64,000 nt of DNA from Coleofasciculus sp. FACHB-T130. GTDB taxonomy: Bacteria > Cyanobacteriota > Cyanobacteriia > Cyanobacteriales > FACHB-T130. Position 1 is the first letter of the stretch. Every line of letters starts with the position of its first letter. Shown piece by piece: positions 1 to 9,131 of this stretch. Made by a program: the position numbers and the translations under genes. Location: assembly GCF_014695375.1 (NCBI RefSeq), contig NZ_JACJOG010000038.1, positions 203,758 through 267,757 on the forward strand. Direction: 5' to 3'. The notes under the pieces are model-generated. The model was not told the DNA's origin, made no database searches, and saw nothing but the letters and a program-made list of their open reading frames with translations.

Positions 1-1055
1 ATCTCTTCTCGACGATCGTACAAGCGCTTCAGGGGGCGGGGCTGACATTGGTTCATCACGTAGGCGGCGATGAGAGGTAGGGCAATTGTGCTGTCGGTGT
101 AACAGACAATGGTGCTAGGTAACTCTTCGGGGTCAATCTTGCCCCAGCTAACGGCTTCGCTGGGTGTTGCACCAGAGAGTCCGCCGGTATCAGGACGCGC
201 ATCGGTGACTTGTACGAAGTAATCGTGACCTCGCTCCTCTAATCCCAACACTTCGTGAAGTTGCGGTTGAGTTTGCAGCAGGAAGTTTTTGGGACTACCA
301 CCGCCAATAATCACGGCGGCGCTTTTGCCTTCTACGTCTGGGTTGCCGGTTTCACGAGCGCAGTAGGCGATCGCAGCTGTCTCATTCACATCAATGGCTG
401 GATCTAGCACTAAGTTTGAGCCTTCCAAGGACAATGCTGCTACGTTCATCCCAATCGAACTATCCCCCGGCGAAGAAGTATAAATAGGCACACCACATTC
501 ATAAGCTGTCGCCAATAAGCAGGAATTTTTCACTCCTAACTGCTTTTCCACTTCCCGAACATACTTTCCAAGCAGGTAGTGAAATTCAGCAGTTCCCATC
601 CGCTTTTGGAACGGTTCTGCTTGCAAAATCTTTCGGATGAAGGCATCAGTTTCCAGCAGCACATCGTAGCCAAAGATAATGTCATAAATGCGAATGGTGC
701 CTTCTTCGCGCAGTTTCACATCATCTGCAAACGGATTCCCTGCGTAAAGGTCGAAACCCAGCCCGAAATGCATATCGTGGTAAAGATTGGCACCCGTGCT
801 GATCATCCAGTCAATAAAACCGTGGCGAATCAGGGGAGCCAAAATTCCCACACCCATCCCAGCGGGGGTCATCGCGCCTGATAGACTGACTCCGACGGTG
901 ACGCCCTCACGCATGACCTCTCGGCTGAGCAAGTGACACATTTCCCGCAGACGCGCTGAGTTGTAGGCGCTGAAGTAACCATCAATTAGATCGACAACAT
1001 TAATTGCTGTCGGCATGGGGGCGGGTGCGATTTTGTTACCGGGCAGTTGTGACAT
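1..1055 (-). CDS. speY: Deoxyhypusine synthase-like protein, 3' end cut by window
   Basis: The frame opens at ATG 1055 ([14 protein letters not shown]) and stays open to base 1, so the C-terminus lies outside the window. The translation has the deoxyhypusine synthase (DS family, NAD-dependent) pattern. It includes a [18 protein letters not shown] segment, a conserved [10 protein letters not shown] stretch and the lysine-bearing [13 protein letters not shown] loop, which matches the region of the catalytic lysine in eukaryotic DHS. Bacteria have no eIF5A, and bacterial members are thought to act in polyamine metabolism, making homospermidine by aminobutyl transfer; the symbol speY rests on that family annotation. 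There is no partner gene next to it: the next gene is a macrodomain protein on the same strand about 270 bp away. Family call is secure; substrate is inference. Confidence 0.85.
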   Translation of the reverse strand, partial: MSQLPGNKIAPAPMPTAINVVDLIDGYFSAYNSARLREMCHLLSREVMREGVTVGVSLSGAMTPAGMGVGILAPLIRHGFIDWMISTGANLYHDMHFGLGFDLYAGNPFADDVKLREEGTIRIYDIIFGYDVLLETDAFIRKILQAEPFQKRMGTAEFHYLLGKYVREVEKQLGVKNSCLLATAYECGVPIYTSSPGDSSIGMNVAALSLEGSNLVLDPAIDVNETAAIAYCARETGNPDVEGKSAAVIIGGGSPKNFLLQTQPQLHEVLGLEERGHDYFVQVTDARPDTGGLSGATPSEAVSWGKIDPEELPSTIVCYTDSTIALPLIAAYVMNQCQPRPLKRLYDRREE

Positions 1056-1327
1056 TTTTTACTTTTAAAAGAATGAACCGCATTGTCAACTATAACCAGC
1101 AAAAGCGAGTCAGAAACCCAACTGGAGCAGGAAAAATATAAGTGTGGGGAAAAGATAAATGAGAGCGAGAGCGATCGCACTCGTTGCATCCTCACGCAGA
1201 TAATTTTGTCGGGTAAGCAGCGATCGCTCTAGCGCCATCCCTTATCTGATTGAATTCTACTCAGTATCGGTGGGGTCTTTTTGCCCTTACAGCACTTAGG
1301 ATTTTTTCAGGCGAGCGCTACCTTGTC
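1056..1327. other. Intergenic spacer, speY upstream region
   Basis: About 270 bp between the speY start and the macrodomain gene stop. It contains HIP1-type gcgatcgc sequences near 1170 and 1220 and presumably the speY promoter. Open frames here are short and unlike any family I know. I see no RNA gene. Confidence 0.4.
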
Positions 1328-1846
1328 TTAAATAATTTCTTTTATCGCAGCCGAGTAAGAATTATAGGCAGTATCCCCAAAGCAAATGAAAATCGCCTGC
1401 TCTATCGAGGTAGTGCGCTCCAAAAACTTCTTCACTTCAGTTACAGCAATTCTAGTGGCGCGTTCTATCGGGAACCCATAGACACCCGTGCTAATAGCTG
1501 GGAAGGCAATGCTGCGTATCTCGTATTGCTCCGCCAAAGCCAGAGAATTGCGATAACATCTAGCTAGCAGCTCATCTTCCTGGCGATCGCCCCCTCGCCA
1601 AATTGGGCCAACTGTGTGGATTATCCACTCGGCGGGGAGATTGTAACCTTTTGTAATCTTTGCTTCACCCGTGGCACAGCCCTTCAACTGGCGACATTCT
1701 GACAACAATTCTGGTCCAGCGGCGCGGTGAATTGCCCCATCGACGCCGCCACCACCGAGTAAGGAGGTATTCGCTGCGTTGACGATCGCATCTACCTTTT
1801 GCTGAGTTATATCACCTTGAACGATTGCAATTTTGCCTAAAATCAT
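1328..1846 (-). CDS. Macrodomain protein, O-acetyl-ADP-ribose deacetylase type
   Basis: A 172-residue single macrodomain, full length for the YmdB/MacroD group. Diagnostic features are the ADP-ribose-binding [23 protein letters not shown] segment (residues about 18-40) and the ISTGVYGFP phosphate-binding loop (about 118-126). Members hydrolyse O-acetyl-ADP-ribose and can remove mono-ADP-ribose from aspartate or glutamate; the protein should be cytosolic. It begins with [16 protein letters not shown], the usual start of the family. It stands alone between the speY-like gene and an unknown small gene. The window also has an ADP-ribosylglycohydrolase at 55465, but the two are unlinked. Exact substrate cannot be read from sequence. 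Confidence 0.93.
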   Translation of the reverse strand: MILGKIAIVQGDITQQKVDAIVNAANTSLLGGGGVDGAIHRAAGPELLSECRQLKGCATGEAKITKGYNLPAEWIIHTVGPIWRGGDRQEDELLARCYRNSLALAEQYEIRSIAFPAISTGVYGFPIERATRIAVTEVKKFLERTTSIEQAIFICFGDTAYNSYSAAIKEII

Positions 1847-2001
1847 GGGATTTTTTTCCTTAGCACAAAAAACTGACCAAGACCGGCTGAGTCATAATTG
1901 CCATCATAGGGGTGTTGCAAAGCTCCCTGCGGGGATCGCAAAAGCGATCGCCACAATTCGATAAATCTCAAATTTTTGTAAACTGGAAAAAGGTCATTCT
2001 C

Positions 2002-2355
2002 ATGGCTTTAATCCAGAGAAGGATTTTGTCTCAGTCCAGTCAATATGACAAGATGGCAAGCAATCTTTCCTCTCGCAATCCCGTTAGAGTTCAATCAGCA
2101 TCTCAAAGCCAGCACCATAATCATTGGTCTAATTTTGAGGAAATGTTGCAACGGCTTCATGCAGAAGGTTTGTACATTCATCCCGAGCATCTGGCAGAAT
2201 TTCTGCTGGCGCATGGTATCCCTGTCAACCTCCGCTATGTACCCGAACATTTGAAGAGTAAAGCGGTTTTCATTAACGAGAACTACCAGGGCGATATGGC
2301 TCATTTAGTTGAAGAACCCGATGCTACTTCCAGCCAGTTTCCGTGGTTGAATTAA
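2002..2355 (+). CDS. Unknown small protein
   Basis: About 117 residues from ATG 2002, chosen because an A/G-rich stretch (gaaaaagg) sits about 8 bases upstream. The frame is open further upstream to 1912, and a later ATG at 2053 is also possible. The C-terminal 80 residues look protein-like, with a conserved-looking core of the form EEMLQRLHAEGLYIHPEHLA and a predicted helix-turn-helix-like helical pattern (EHLAEFLLAHGIPVNLRYVPEHL). I do not recognise the family and see no signal peptide or membrane segment. Opposite-strand frames over the same bases look like shadows. Probably a cyanobacterial conserved hypothetical; function unknown. Confidence 0.6.
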   Translation: MALIQRRILSQSSQYDKMASNLSSRNPVRVQSASQSQHHNHWSNFEEMLQRLHAEGLYIHPEHLAEFLLAHGIPVNLRYVPEHLKSKAVFINENYQGDMAHLVEEPDATSSQFPWLN

Positions 2356-2555
2356 GACCAGATAATCGCTAATGGCTAATCGCTCGTGGCTAATTGTTAA
2401 TAGTTATGGGCGATTAGCGATCGGCTCTCAATTAGAGATGTAAAATCAAAACTTTGATTTTTCCTCAGCAAGGGGAGAGATTTAATTTAGCAGTTTATTT
2501 ATATCTATTTACTGATAACAGTTGTGCTACAAATTGCACATAGTTTTAAATTCAT

Positions 2556-3647
2556 TCACATGGGCAGGGCAACACGCACAATGGTTTTTTGAGTGGGAAT
2601 ACTCTCAATTGATAATTCGCCAGCGTGTAGTTCGGCTAGGCGTTTAGCAATGAGCAAGCCCAAACCAGAGCCTTGCTGTGAAGCGAGTTTGCGCTCAAAT
2701 CGCATATAGGCTCCAATTGTCGCAATTTGCTCTGGTGTCATCCCCTGTCCGAAGTTGCTCACGGACAGTACAAAAGTGCTATTTTTACATCGAGTGGCAA
2801 CGCGAATTGCGGTGTTGGGAGACGAAAATTTACAGGCATTATCGATTAGTTCTTCCACAATTTTTCGCAATTTTGGCTCTGAAATTAAGACGGTAGCTTC
2901 TTGGAGGTCTAATTCCAAATCCATTTCCCGACAAACTTGCTTGGCTTTTTTAATCGCCGCTTCTGCGATCGCGCTCTTCGCTGAATCAGTTCGGCTGTTT
3001 TGTCTAAGATCCGCTATCTGAAGCGGATCGGTTCCGATTAGCTCTAATTGAGCGAAGAGTAAAAAATTCTGGACTAACTTAGATAAACGTTCCGCAGAGG
3101 TACGAATATCGACTGCCATTTCTAGAATTTCTTGCGGTTCTAGGGAGTCGGCTTCATCAATTAACATTTGCGAACAACACAAAATGCCATTGAGGGGAGT
3201 ATGGAGTTCGTGAGGGAGGGAGAAAGAGATATTGCTGCGTAAATCATCGAGTTTTTTTTGCGAATGTCGCTCAATCGCCGCCTGTTTTTCCATCCTCGCT
3301 GCGATCGCCCCCAGTAATTCCGCTCTCGTAAATGGCTTGGTGAGGTAGTCGTCTGCACCCAATTCCATCCCTTGACGCCAATCGGTTTTCGCTGCTTTGG
3401 CAGTGAGAAAGATAAAGGGAATCGTTGCCGTGACAGGGTTAGAGCGAAGTGCCTTCAGAACGCCATAACCGTCGAGTTCCGGCATTAGCGCATCGGAGAG
3501 AATTAAATCGGGGATTTCTGCTTGAGCTAACTGCAACCCTATTTGACCATTTTCGGCTGCAATAGCGTCAAATCCTTCTGCTTCTAACAACTCCAGAATG
3601 TTCTCTCTGATAGATATTTCATCTTCAATTACCAGAATCTTTGCCAT
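2556..3647 (-). CDS. Hybrid response regulator-histidine kinase (REC-HisKA-HATPase)
   Basis: 363 residues. The N-terminal receiver (about 1-120) has the acidic pair E8/D9, phospho-acceptor D52 in LILSDALMPELDG, T82 in the LTA motif and K104 in the YLTKPF motif. A linker helix leads to a histidine kinase with an H-box at H146 (SLPHELHTPLNG) and a HATPase domain with an N-box (ELIDNACKF), a GQGM motif and GSGLGLLIAKRL. It lies 212 bp downstream of, and on the same strand as, a CBS-PAS kinase (3860-5464), which could phosphorylate its receiver; pairing is inferred from position. No transmembrane segment, so cytosolic. The H-box reads HELHTPL rather than the usual HEFRTPL or HELRTPL. Confidence 0.93.
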   Translation of the reverse strand: MAKILVIEDEISIRENILELLEAEGFDAIAAENGQIGLQLAQAEIPDLILSDALMPELDGYGVLKALRSNPVTATIPFIFLTAKAAKTDWRQGMELGADDYLTKPFTRAELLGAIAARMEKQAAIERHSQKKLDDLRSNISFSLPHELHTPLNGILCCSQMLIDEADSLEPQEILEMAVDIRTSAERLSKLVQNFLLFAQLELIGTDPLQIADLRQNSRTDSAKSAIAEAAIKKAKQVCREMDLELDLQEATVLISEPKLRKIVEELIDNACKFSSPNTAIRVATRCKNSTFVLSVSNFGQGMTPEQIATIGAYMRFERKLASQQGSGLGLLIAKRLAELHAGELSIESIPTQKTIVRVALPM

Positions 3648-3859
3648 ATCAGCGATCGCCTAGCAGGTAAGCAATTAAAAATTAAAAATGTCAGCTCCCA
3701 GGACTGCAAACAAGATGTTCGCTAGGATTGTCCAAATTCAATGCACAACAACCGAGCAGCTTTAATAAGGTTTGAGTATGTTCGGGGCACTTTCTTCTAT
3801 ACACCCAAACTTTCCTTTTAAATAAAGACTTTAGACTTTATCTTGCAAGAAAGCTTACC
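3648..3859. other. Spacer between two kinase genes
   Basis: 212 bp. It contains an AT-rich aattaaaaattaaaaatg tract (about 3674) of the kind repeated elsewhere in the window, for example at 44780. No gene is visible. Confidence 0.35.
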
Positions 3860-5464
3860 TTAGCACGGGCGGGTAGACCTTGCCTCTACAGCACTCTTCA
3901 GGGGTAGTCTTACTTTAAATTTAGTGCCCACACCCACTTTACTCTTAACGGTAATCTCACCCCCGTGAAGATCCACACACTTCTTAACGATTGCTAATCC
4001 TAAACCAGTTCCAGGGATGTTGCCGACATTCGCGGATCGATGAAATGCTTCAAATAAGCACTGACGCTCTTGCAGAGGAATCCCAATTCCTTTGTCTTCA
4101 ATTTGGAAGACGATTGCATCTTTTTGTTGGGTAATTTCAAATCTGACTGGACTCCCTTCAGGTGAATATTTTATCGCGTTTGAAAGGAGATTGCTAAGAA
4201 TATGTCGCAGCAATTTTTCATCTAGACTAAAGGAGGTAGATTTGCAATGATTAATCAAGTTGATTGCACGGGAATTGCCCTCATTCAGTTGCAATTCTTT
4301 CACTAATTCAATACAAAATTCTTCTAGATGCAGCGGTTCAGGTTTGAAGTCCGACTGTCCGGCTTCGGCTTTACCAATGATTAATACATCATCAAGCAGT
4401 CCAATCATGTGCTTAACAGCGATTTGAATGCGATGCAGGTGGATGAGTTTTTTCTCTTCAGACCAATTGTTACTGTAATGTTCCAATAATTCGGCAGAAG
4501 AGAGGATCGTACTCAGGGGAGTGCGGAATTCGTGGGAAGTCATGGAGATAAAGCGGGATTTTAGGTCGCCGAGTTCTTTTTCTCGCTCAAGCGATGCTCG
4601 CAGTTCTTCTTCTAATTGCTTTCGTTTGGTAATATCAATTCCTACTGTGACAGCCGCTTGATCTTGGTTGTATTTCTGCGCCACCATAAGATAATTTTTG
4701 ATATTGCCGTCAACTTCTGCGGTCACTTCCTGAGAGGTTGTTTTCGTCGGGGAAGCAAAGAATTGCTCCACAAATTCACTAAAGTTGGGGCTACTGTCAA
4801 AACAGCTAAGTTCCTGACCGACAAATTCCTCTGAAGACAAGTTAAAGGATGCAGCTAAATGCTGGTTGACGCCCAGGTATTGTAAATCCGAGCTAATCCA
4901 GGAGACAAATCCAGGCACGGCATCTAAGACGGCTAAAAGTTGGTTTTTTGCCTGTTGCAGCGCCAATCCCATTTGCTTATAGGCTGCCATTGTAATTTCA
5001 TGCACCTCTGACTGAGCCAGCAGAAGTTGATGCACGTCTAACAATTTATAAATTCCGGGTGCTGTTTGTACGATGATTGGTTCATAGATCAATTCAGGCG
5101 AGCGCTTCAAAGACTCCCGCACCGCTGCGGTAATGGAAGTATAACTGGGAAAAACTAGAATTTCGGTATGGTTAAATTGATAGAGCGATCGCAAACTTCG
5201 TTTCGACAGTAACTCCAAGCTGTAACGACGGCTCAGATATTCAAAAAAACGCCTGCGACTGATCATCCCGACTAGTTGGTTTTTATCCATGAGGATTAAA
5301 CCCGGTAGTAGCGGTTTTTCCTCGAAAAGCCTGAGAACCTCTGCGGCTGTGTGGTTGTATTCAATGCAAGCCTCATACAGGGTTAATCCCTGCAATGTAG
5401 ACTCCAAATTCAGATTAAGTTGCTCTGCACCTTGTTCAGAAGAGATTGATAAGGTTAAAGACAT
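3860..5464 (-). CDS. Sensor histidine kinase with CBS pair and PAS domain
   Basis: 534 residues. Residues about 20-80 and 95-155 read as a CBS pair (LPGLILMDKNQLVGMISRR, then YEPIIVQTAPGIYKLLDVHQLL). A PAS domain follows (about 172-280, ending in VGIDITKRKQLEEEL), then HisKA with H311 (MTSHEFRTPL) and a HATPase domain (NLLSNAIKYS, EDKGIGIP, GTGLGLAIVKK). CBS domains usually bind adenine nucleotides, so input may be energy or cofactor state together with the PAS ligand; this is inference. No membrane helices. It is the upstream member of a same-strand pair with the receiver-kinase at 2556-3647. The last residues (VEARSTRPC) are encoded by a repeat-like GGGCGGGTAGACC sequence and look like a late extension beyond the normal HATPase end. 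Confidence 0.93.
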   Translation of the reverse strand: MSLTLSISSEQGAEQLNLNLESTLQGLTLYEACIEYNHTAAEVLRLFEEKPLLPGLILMDKNQLVGMISRRRFFEYLSRRYSLELLSKRSLRSLYQFNHTEILVFPSYTSITAAVRESLKRSPELIYEPIIVQTAPGIYKLLDVHQLLLAQSEVHEITMAAYKQMGLALQQAKNQLLAVLDAVPGFVSWISSDLQYLGVNQHLAASFNLSSEEFVGQELSCFDSSPNFSEFVEQFFASPTKTTSQEVTAEVDGNIKNYLMVAQKYNQDQAAVTVGIDITKRKQLEEELRASLEREKELGDLKSRFISMTSHEFRTPLSTILSSAELLEHYSNNWSEEKKLIHLHRIQIAVKHMIGLLDDVLIIGKAEAGQSDFKPEPLHLEEFCIELVKELQLNEGNSRAINLINHCKSTSFSLDEKLLRHILSNLLSNAIKYSPEGSPVRFEITQQKDAIVFQIEDKGIGIPLQERQCLFEAFHRSANVGNIPGTGLGLAIVKKCVDLHGGEITVKSKVGVGTKFKVRLPLKSAVEARSTRPC

Positions 5465-5671
5465 AAATCTTAAAAGAAGGTAAGTAAATTTATACTGAAA
5501 TCAGTGTTGCTGAATCTATAGGCAAAATGGAAGGGGGGTTATGCCCTCTGTCTTGAAGTGATGACTGGGAGCGATTCCCTGCAATTATAAGGAATTGCCG
5601 ATGGCTTATCCTGATGCATATCCCTTTGGGGCTATTTTAATAGGTGTGAAAGTTTTTTCTAGGCAGACTTG

Positions 5672-6346
5672 ATGACAACTCCTACCCCGACTGATTTAAA
5701 TAAAAATTTAGAATCTGCTGACTTACTGGAGACAGAAACATCATCACTAACTCCAGAACAATACCAGCGCAAGATGCAGCGGCGCAAGGAAGTTCAAGAG
5801 CAGCGGGTGGCAAAGGCATCTCAGGAGAAAGGCTTAATTATTGTTAATACAGGCAATGGCAAGGGAAAAACCACTGCTGCTTTGGGAATGGTAATGCGAT
5901 CGCTTGGTCACGGCTATCGAGTCGGGATCGTACAATTCATTAAAGGAGCCTGGGAACCCGCTGAGAAAGCTGTCCTCGGTCGCTGGGAAGGTCAGCTAGA
6001 GTTCCACGCGATGGGAGAAGGCTTCACTTGGGAAACTCAAGACCAACAGCGAGATATCCAGAAAGCGCATCAGGCTTGGGAAACTGGACTCAGCTTTATC
6101 CGCAATCCTGAATTTAAGCTAGTGCTGTTGGATGAAATCAACGTAGCTTTAAAACTCGGCTATTTGAGCGTTGAGGAAGTGCTAGCTGGGTTGGAGGAAA
6201 AGCCTGCGGATTCTCACGTTATTCTCACCGGCAGAGGTGCCCCAGCAGCCCTAATTGAACGAGCCGACTTGGTAACGGAAATGACCCTCGTTAAGCATCC
6301 GTTCCGGGAACAGGGCGTCAAGGCGCAGCCAGGAATCGAGTTTTGA
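5672..6346 (+). CDS. cobO: Cob(I)yrinic acid a,c-diamide adenosyltransferase
   Basis: 224 residues from ATG 5672; a TTG lies directly before it. This is the CobA/CobO/BtuR family: the P-loop reads VNTGNGKGKTTAALG (about residues 57-71), followed by the family's FIKGAWEPAE segment, an LVLLDEINVAL motif and the VILTGRGAP loop. It transfers the adenosyl group of ATP to corrinoid cobalt in cobalamin synthesis and salvage. The N-terminal 45 residues are a charged, Gln/Glu-rich helix (QYQRKMQRRKEVQEQR) seen in many cyanobacterial members. It stands alone and ends at a strong terminator hairpin (6363). I looked for a cobalamin riboswitch in the 200 bp upstream and did not see one. Confidence 0.95.
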   Translation: MTTPTPTDLNKNLESADLLETETSSLTPEQYQRKMQRRKEVQEQRVAKASQEKGLIIVNTGNGKGKTTAALGMVMRSLGHGYRVGIVQFIKGAWEPAEKAVLGRWEGQLEFHAMGEGFTWETQDQQRDIQKAHQAWETGLSFIRNPEFKLVLLDEINVALKLGYLSVEEVLAGLEEKPADSHVILTGRGAPAALIERADLVTEMTLVKHPFREQGVKAQPGIEF

Positions 6347-6362
6347 AGTTCAAAAAATCAAG

Positions 6363-6393
6363 AAACCCGTTTTCTTGAAGAAAACGGGTTTTT
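6363..6393 (+). terminator. Intrinsic terminator after cobO
   Basis: Perfect 14-bp inverted repeat (AAACCCGTTTTCTT with AAGAAAACGGGTTT) followed by a short T run, 17 bp after the cobO stop. The A-tract on the other side could let it serve the minus-strand gene at 6490 as well. Confidence 0.85.
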
Positions 6394-6489
6394 GGAGGAG
6401 CTAATTGTTTTTCTGGTGATTAGCCATGGGTTAGTAGCAACAAACTACTGACAACTACCTTGATTTGCACCGCCAAAGCTTACTTCTAG

Positions 6490-7035
6490 TTAGAAGTTAA
6501 CTTTACAAGCGTTCAAGATTTGCTGGTCGTTAGCGCTAATTTTGTTAATTGGGTGATAGCCCTGGAGCCGTAAACTATCTTCAATGGGCAACCGACTATC
6601 GGCAGAGGCGACTGGGGGGGCTTCGCTGAGGGCAATTGAGTGAGAATATGTTGTACTGTCGTAGGGATCTTGAACGGTTAGATTGATTTGCTGTGCCCCA
6701 ACCTTGCCGGAAAAACAACTATATTCTGAGGAAGGCATATAAAACGCACCCCTTACCTTTCCCTGACGCGCCTCAAATACTATATATTCTTGACCAATCT
6801 CTTCTGTCTTTTGGGAGCTACCATACAAATAAATACCGTCAGCCACTGAAGTGTCTGATGCTGGCATTTGTGCAAGGGAAACGGAATTTGTGCCAACGAT
6901 TCCCGTCTTACTGAAGGATGTTGGTGCTTGCAATGCAACTGTGCTGGTTGCGAAGCTCATCGTTAGAAGTAATCCTAGGGCAGGTACTTCAAGCGGAAGC
7001 CGAGACATAAATTGCTGATAAAACTTGTTAAGCAC
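6490..7035 (-). CDS. Secreted protein of unknown function
   Basis: 181 residues. The N-terminus has a basic start and a hydrophobic stretch (VPALGLLLTMSFATSTVAL, about 18-36), consistent with a signal peptide, so the protein should be periplasmic or outer-membrane associated. The mature part has a segment that reads ADGIYLYGSSQKTEEIGQEY, followed by VFEARQGKVRGAFYMPSSEYSCF and an alternating polar/hydrophobic pattern suggesting beta strands, with two cysteines (one in SCF, one in NACKVNF at the C-terminus) that could form a disulfide. I associate this pattern with cyanobacterial conserved hypotheticals, but no function is known to me. It is a single gene, convergent with cobO. Confidence 0.75.
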   Translation of the reverse strand: MLNKFYQQFMSRLPLEVPALGLLLTMSFATSTVALQAPTSFSKTGIVGTNSVSLAQMPASDTSVADGIYLYGSSQKTEEIGQEYIVFEARQGKVRGAFYMPSSEYSCFSGKVGAQQINLTVQDPYDSTTYSHSIALSEAPPVASADSRLPIEDSLRLQGYHPINKISANDQQILNACKVNF

Positions 7036-7578
7036 CGTTTTTTCCCCCCTAGCAATTACGAGCAGACACCCTCAAGCATCTAATTACAAAGTACCTAATT
7101 CCTTAGGTGTAAAGCTTCACCCATTTGAATGAACCGTAGGTCATCCGAAAGGAGTTTTTTTTGTTAAGACAAGCAACGCATTCATCTTTGATTCCCGGTT
7201 ATTAAATTGCCTTCTAAAATCAAAATGCGTATTTATACTCACTTTATTCACCCGTTTTATGAGCTTTCCCAAATCGGGTCAGTGTGGGCTTGTCTGTAGT
7301 ACTTGTTCTTTAACTGTGGATGACTTCACTGGCACCCGTTCGAGTTCCCGAACTGCTTTACGAAACTTTACAAAAATATAAAAAAAGAGCAGTAACAGAT
7401 TTTAGATGTCTACAAAAAACTTCAACAGGTAGACACATCTACTCGACAGGGGCTAAAAGCGGGGATTAAAATGACTGAAAAACCCGCCCTTACTTAGCTG
7501 TAAGGACGGGTTTTAGGAGCGATCGCTATAGGATGATGTGGGAGGCAGGAGCATAGCGGGTCGATCCCGCCTCTACAA
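7036..7578. other. Intergenic region with sigma-gene terminator
   Basis: 540 bp. The distal part has the minus-strand terminator of the sigma gene (7478-7514). Near 7340 a small palindrome (gttcgagttcccgaac) is present. The part next to 7036 should contain the promoter of the secreted-protein gene. No convincing ORF or RNA gene was seen. Confidence 0.4.
7478..7514 (-). terminator. Intrinsic terminator of the sigma factor gene
   Basis: Inverted repeat aaaacccgcccttac / gtaaggacgggtttt with one wobble position and a 6-base loop. Read on the minus strand it ends in a T run, 65 bp after the sigma gene stop. Confidence 0.8.
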
Positions 7579-8568
7579 TTAACTAGCAGCGATATACTCG
7601 CGGACATTCGCCTGACGACGGCGCAGATGGGCGAGGGCTTGGTGTTCTAGCTGGCGTACCCGTTCGCGGCTGAGGCTTAGGCGTTCGCCGACTTTTGCTA
7701 GAGATAGCTCGTTACCATCTTCCAAGCCAAAGCGCAGAGTTAGCACTTCCCGCTGCTGTGGGGTTAGTTCTGCCAGAAGATCGTCCAGGTCTTGCCGCAG
7801 CGACTCCTGGGTCATATAATGGTCAGGGGTTGGGCCTTCGTCTTCCAGAAGGTCTTGCAGTTCGGTATCCTGGTTATCGCCAACGCGCACATCCAGAGAA
7901 ATCGGTTGACGGGCGATATTCAAGTACTCGCGGATCAACGCGGGTTCTAAATCCAGCGCCTTAGCGATTTCACCGGGGGTAGCACTGCGACCAAGCGTCT
8001 GAGCTAGTTCCCGTTGCACCCGCTTAATTTTATTAAGCTTTTCGGTGATGTGGATGGGCAAACGAATCGCACGGGCTTGTTGAGCGATCGCGCGAGTAAT
8101 CGCTTGGCGAATCCACCAGTAGGCGTAGGTCGAAAACTTGTAACCGCGCATCGGGTCAAATTTCTCGACGCCGCGTTCCAAGCCGAGAGTACCTTCCTGA
8201 ATCAAATCCAGGAATTCCATGTTACGCTTCTGGTACTTCTTCGCGATCGCGACCACTAGACGCAAGTTAGCCTCTATCATCTTGCGCTTTGCCCGCGTTC
8301 CCAGTTTGATTATCCGGTCGAGTTCGGGTTCACTCAAGCTAACATGGTCTGCCCACTCTTGATGAGTTGGTTCTCGCTGCAATGTCTCAGCCAAGGTCTC
8401 CTTCGCCTCCAGCAGCGCCATCATTTGCTGCACCTGCTTGCCGAAGACAATCTCTTGTTCGTGGGTCAGCAGGGGCACGCGCCCAATCTCATGCAGATAG
8501 GTGCGAACCATATCAGCCGTAAACGTGGGTTGTTTAGTCGTCTTTTTTAGGGTGTTGGCAGTGGGCAT
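7579..8568 (-). CDS. Group 2 RNA polymerase sigma factor (sigma-70 family)
   Basis: 329 residues, the usual size of cyanobacterial group 2 sigma factors. Region 1.2 is seen in [20 protein letters not shown], region 2 in [20 protein letters not shown] and [19 protein letters not shown], region 3 in [15 protein letters not shown], and region 4 in [15 protein letters not shown] plus the [15 protein letters not shown] helix-turn-helix. It recognises -10/-35 promoters in stress, dark or nutrient responses; the group has several paralogues (SigB to SigE), and this one reads most like SigB/SigD, but I would not fix the letter without a tree. A long (563 bp) upstream region suggests complex control. 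It is transcribed alone. Confidence 0.95.
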   Translation of the reverse strand: MPTANTLKKTTKQPTFTADMVRTYLHEIGRVPLLTHEQEIVFGKQVQQMMALLEAKETLAETLQREPTHQEWADHVSLSEPELDRIIKLGTRAKRKMIEANLRLVVAIAKKYQKRNMEFLDLIQEGTLGLERGVEKFDPMRGYKFSTYAYWWIRQAITRAIAQQARAIRLPIHITEKLNKIKRVQRELAQTLGRSATPGEIAKALDLEPALIREYLNIARQPISLDVRVGDNQDTELQDLLEDEGPTPDHYMTQESLRQDLDDLLAELTPQQREVLTLRFGLEDGNELSLAKVGERLSLSRERVRQLEHQALAHLRRRQANVREYIAAS

Positions 8569-9131
8569 GAGTGAGTGGTGACTCCGTAAACAAGCAACAA
8601 TTCTGTAGCAGGGGTTGACCTTAGCGGGAGATTGCCAGCTCTTACAATGAGAGTAGCTAGGTCAATTAGTGGAACACATCCTGCAAAAGTTGTAAAGATC
8701 GCCTACCCAATTGAATAGGCAAACATAACACACAAAAAGCTAATCGTCAAACCTTTCGGCTGGGGGATGCCTTAAAGAGCTGGTATCGACCCCCATTTAG
8801 CCACTCCTGATAAGTAATCAAGGCTAAAAAGTCAAAGTCGGTATGAGTTTGTTTTACATTTCTATCGTATCACTAATGATAGACGACGCTCCAGGTTGAA
8901 AGGTTCATCCGATTGGGTTAAACTTGCTGCTCTGGCAAATTCCCGTTAACCCTTGAGTACCACCCGGAAAATCATTAGCTAAAAGCGTCCTATCTGTGTC
9001 CTATATATATAATCATCCACGGAAAACCCTTCAACGGGTACTCTAGTCGTTGTGGGATAACCGAACTATTTTTGCCTAGAAGTCCGTAGTCAATAATCAT
9101 TGGACTATTGACTACGGATTAAAAACCACGA
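8569..9131. other. Intergenic region upstream of the sigma gene
   Basis: 563 bp. It includes a small hairpin GCCTAcccaattgaaTAGGC (about 8702-8721), an AT-only run ctatatatataa (about 9000) and the inverted repeat at 9083-9118. It should hold the sigma gene promoter(s), but no site can be fixed by eye. No RNA gene or ORF is supported. Confidence 0.4.
9083..9118. repeat. 13-bp inverted repeat after the HerA-like gene
   Basis: TCCGTAGTCAATA and TATTGACTACGGA separated by 10 bases, 14 bp past the stop of the HerA-like gene. It may end transcription on the minus strand, but there is no clear T run, so it is listed as a repeat. Confidence 0.7.

Noticed and set aside
5465..5668. Possible cobalamin riboswitch before cobO
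   Set aside because: No B12-box or conserved stem pattern found.
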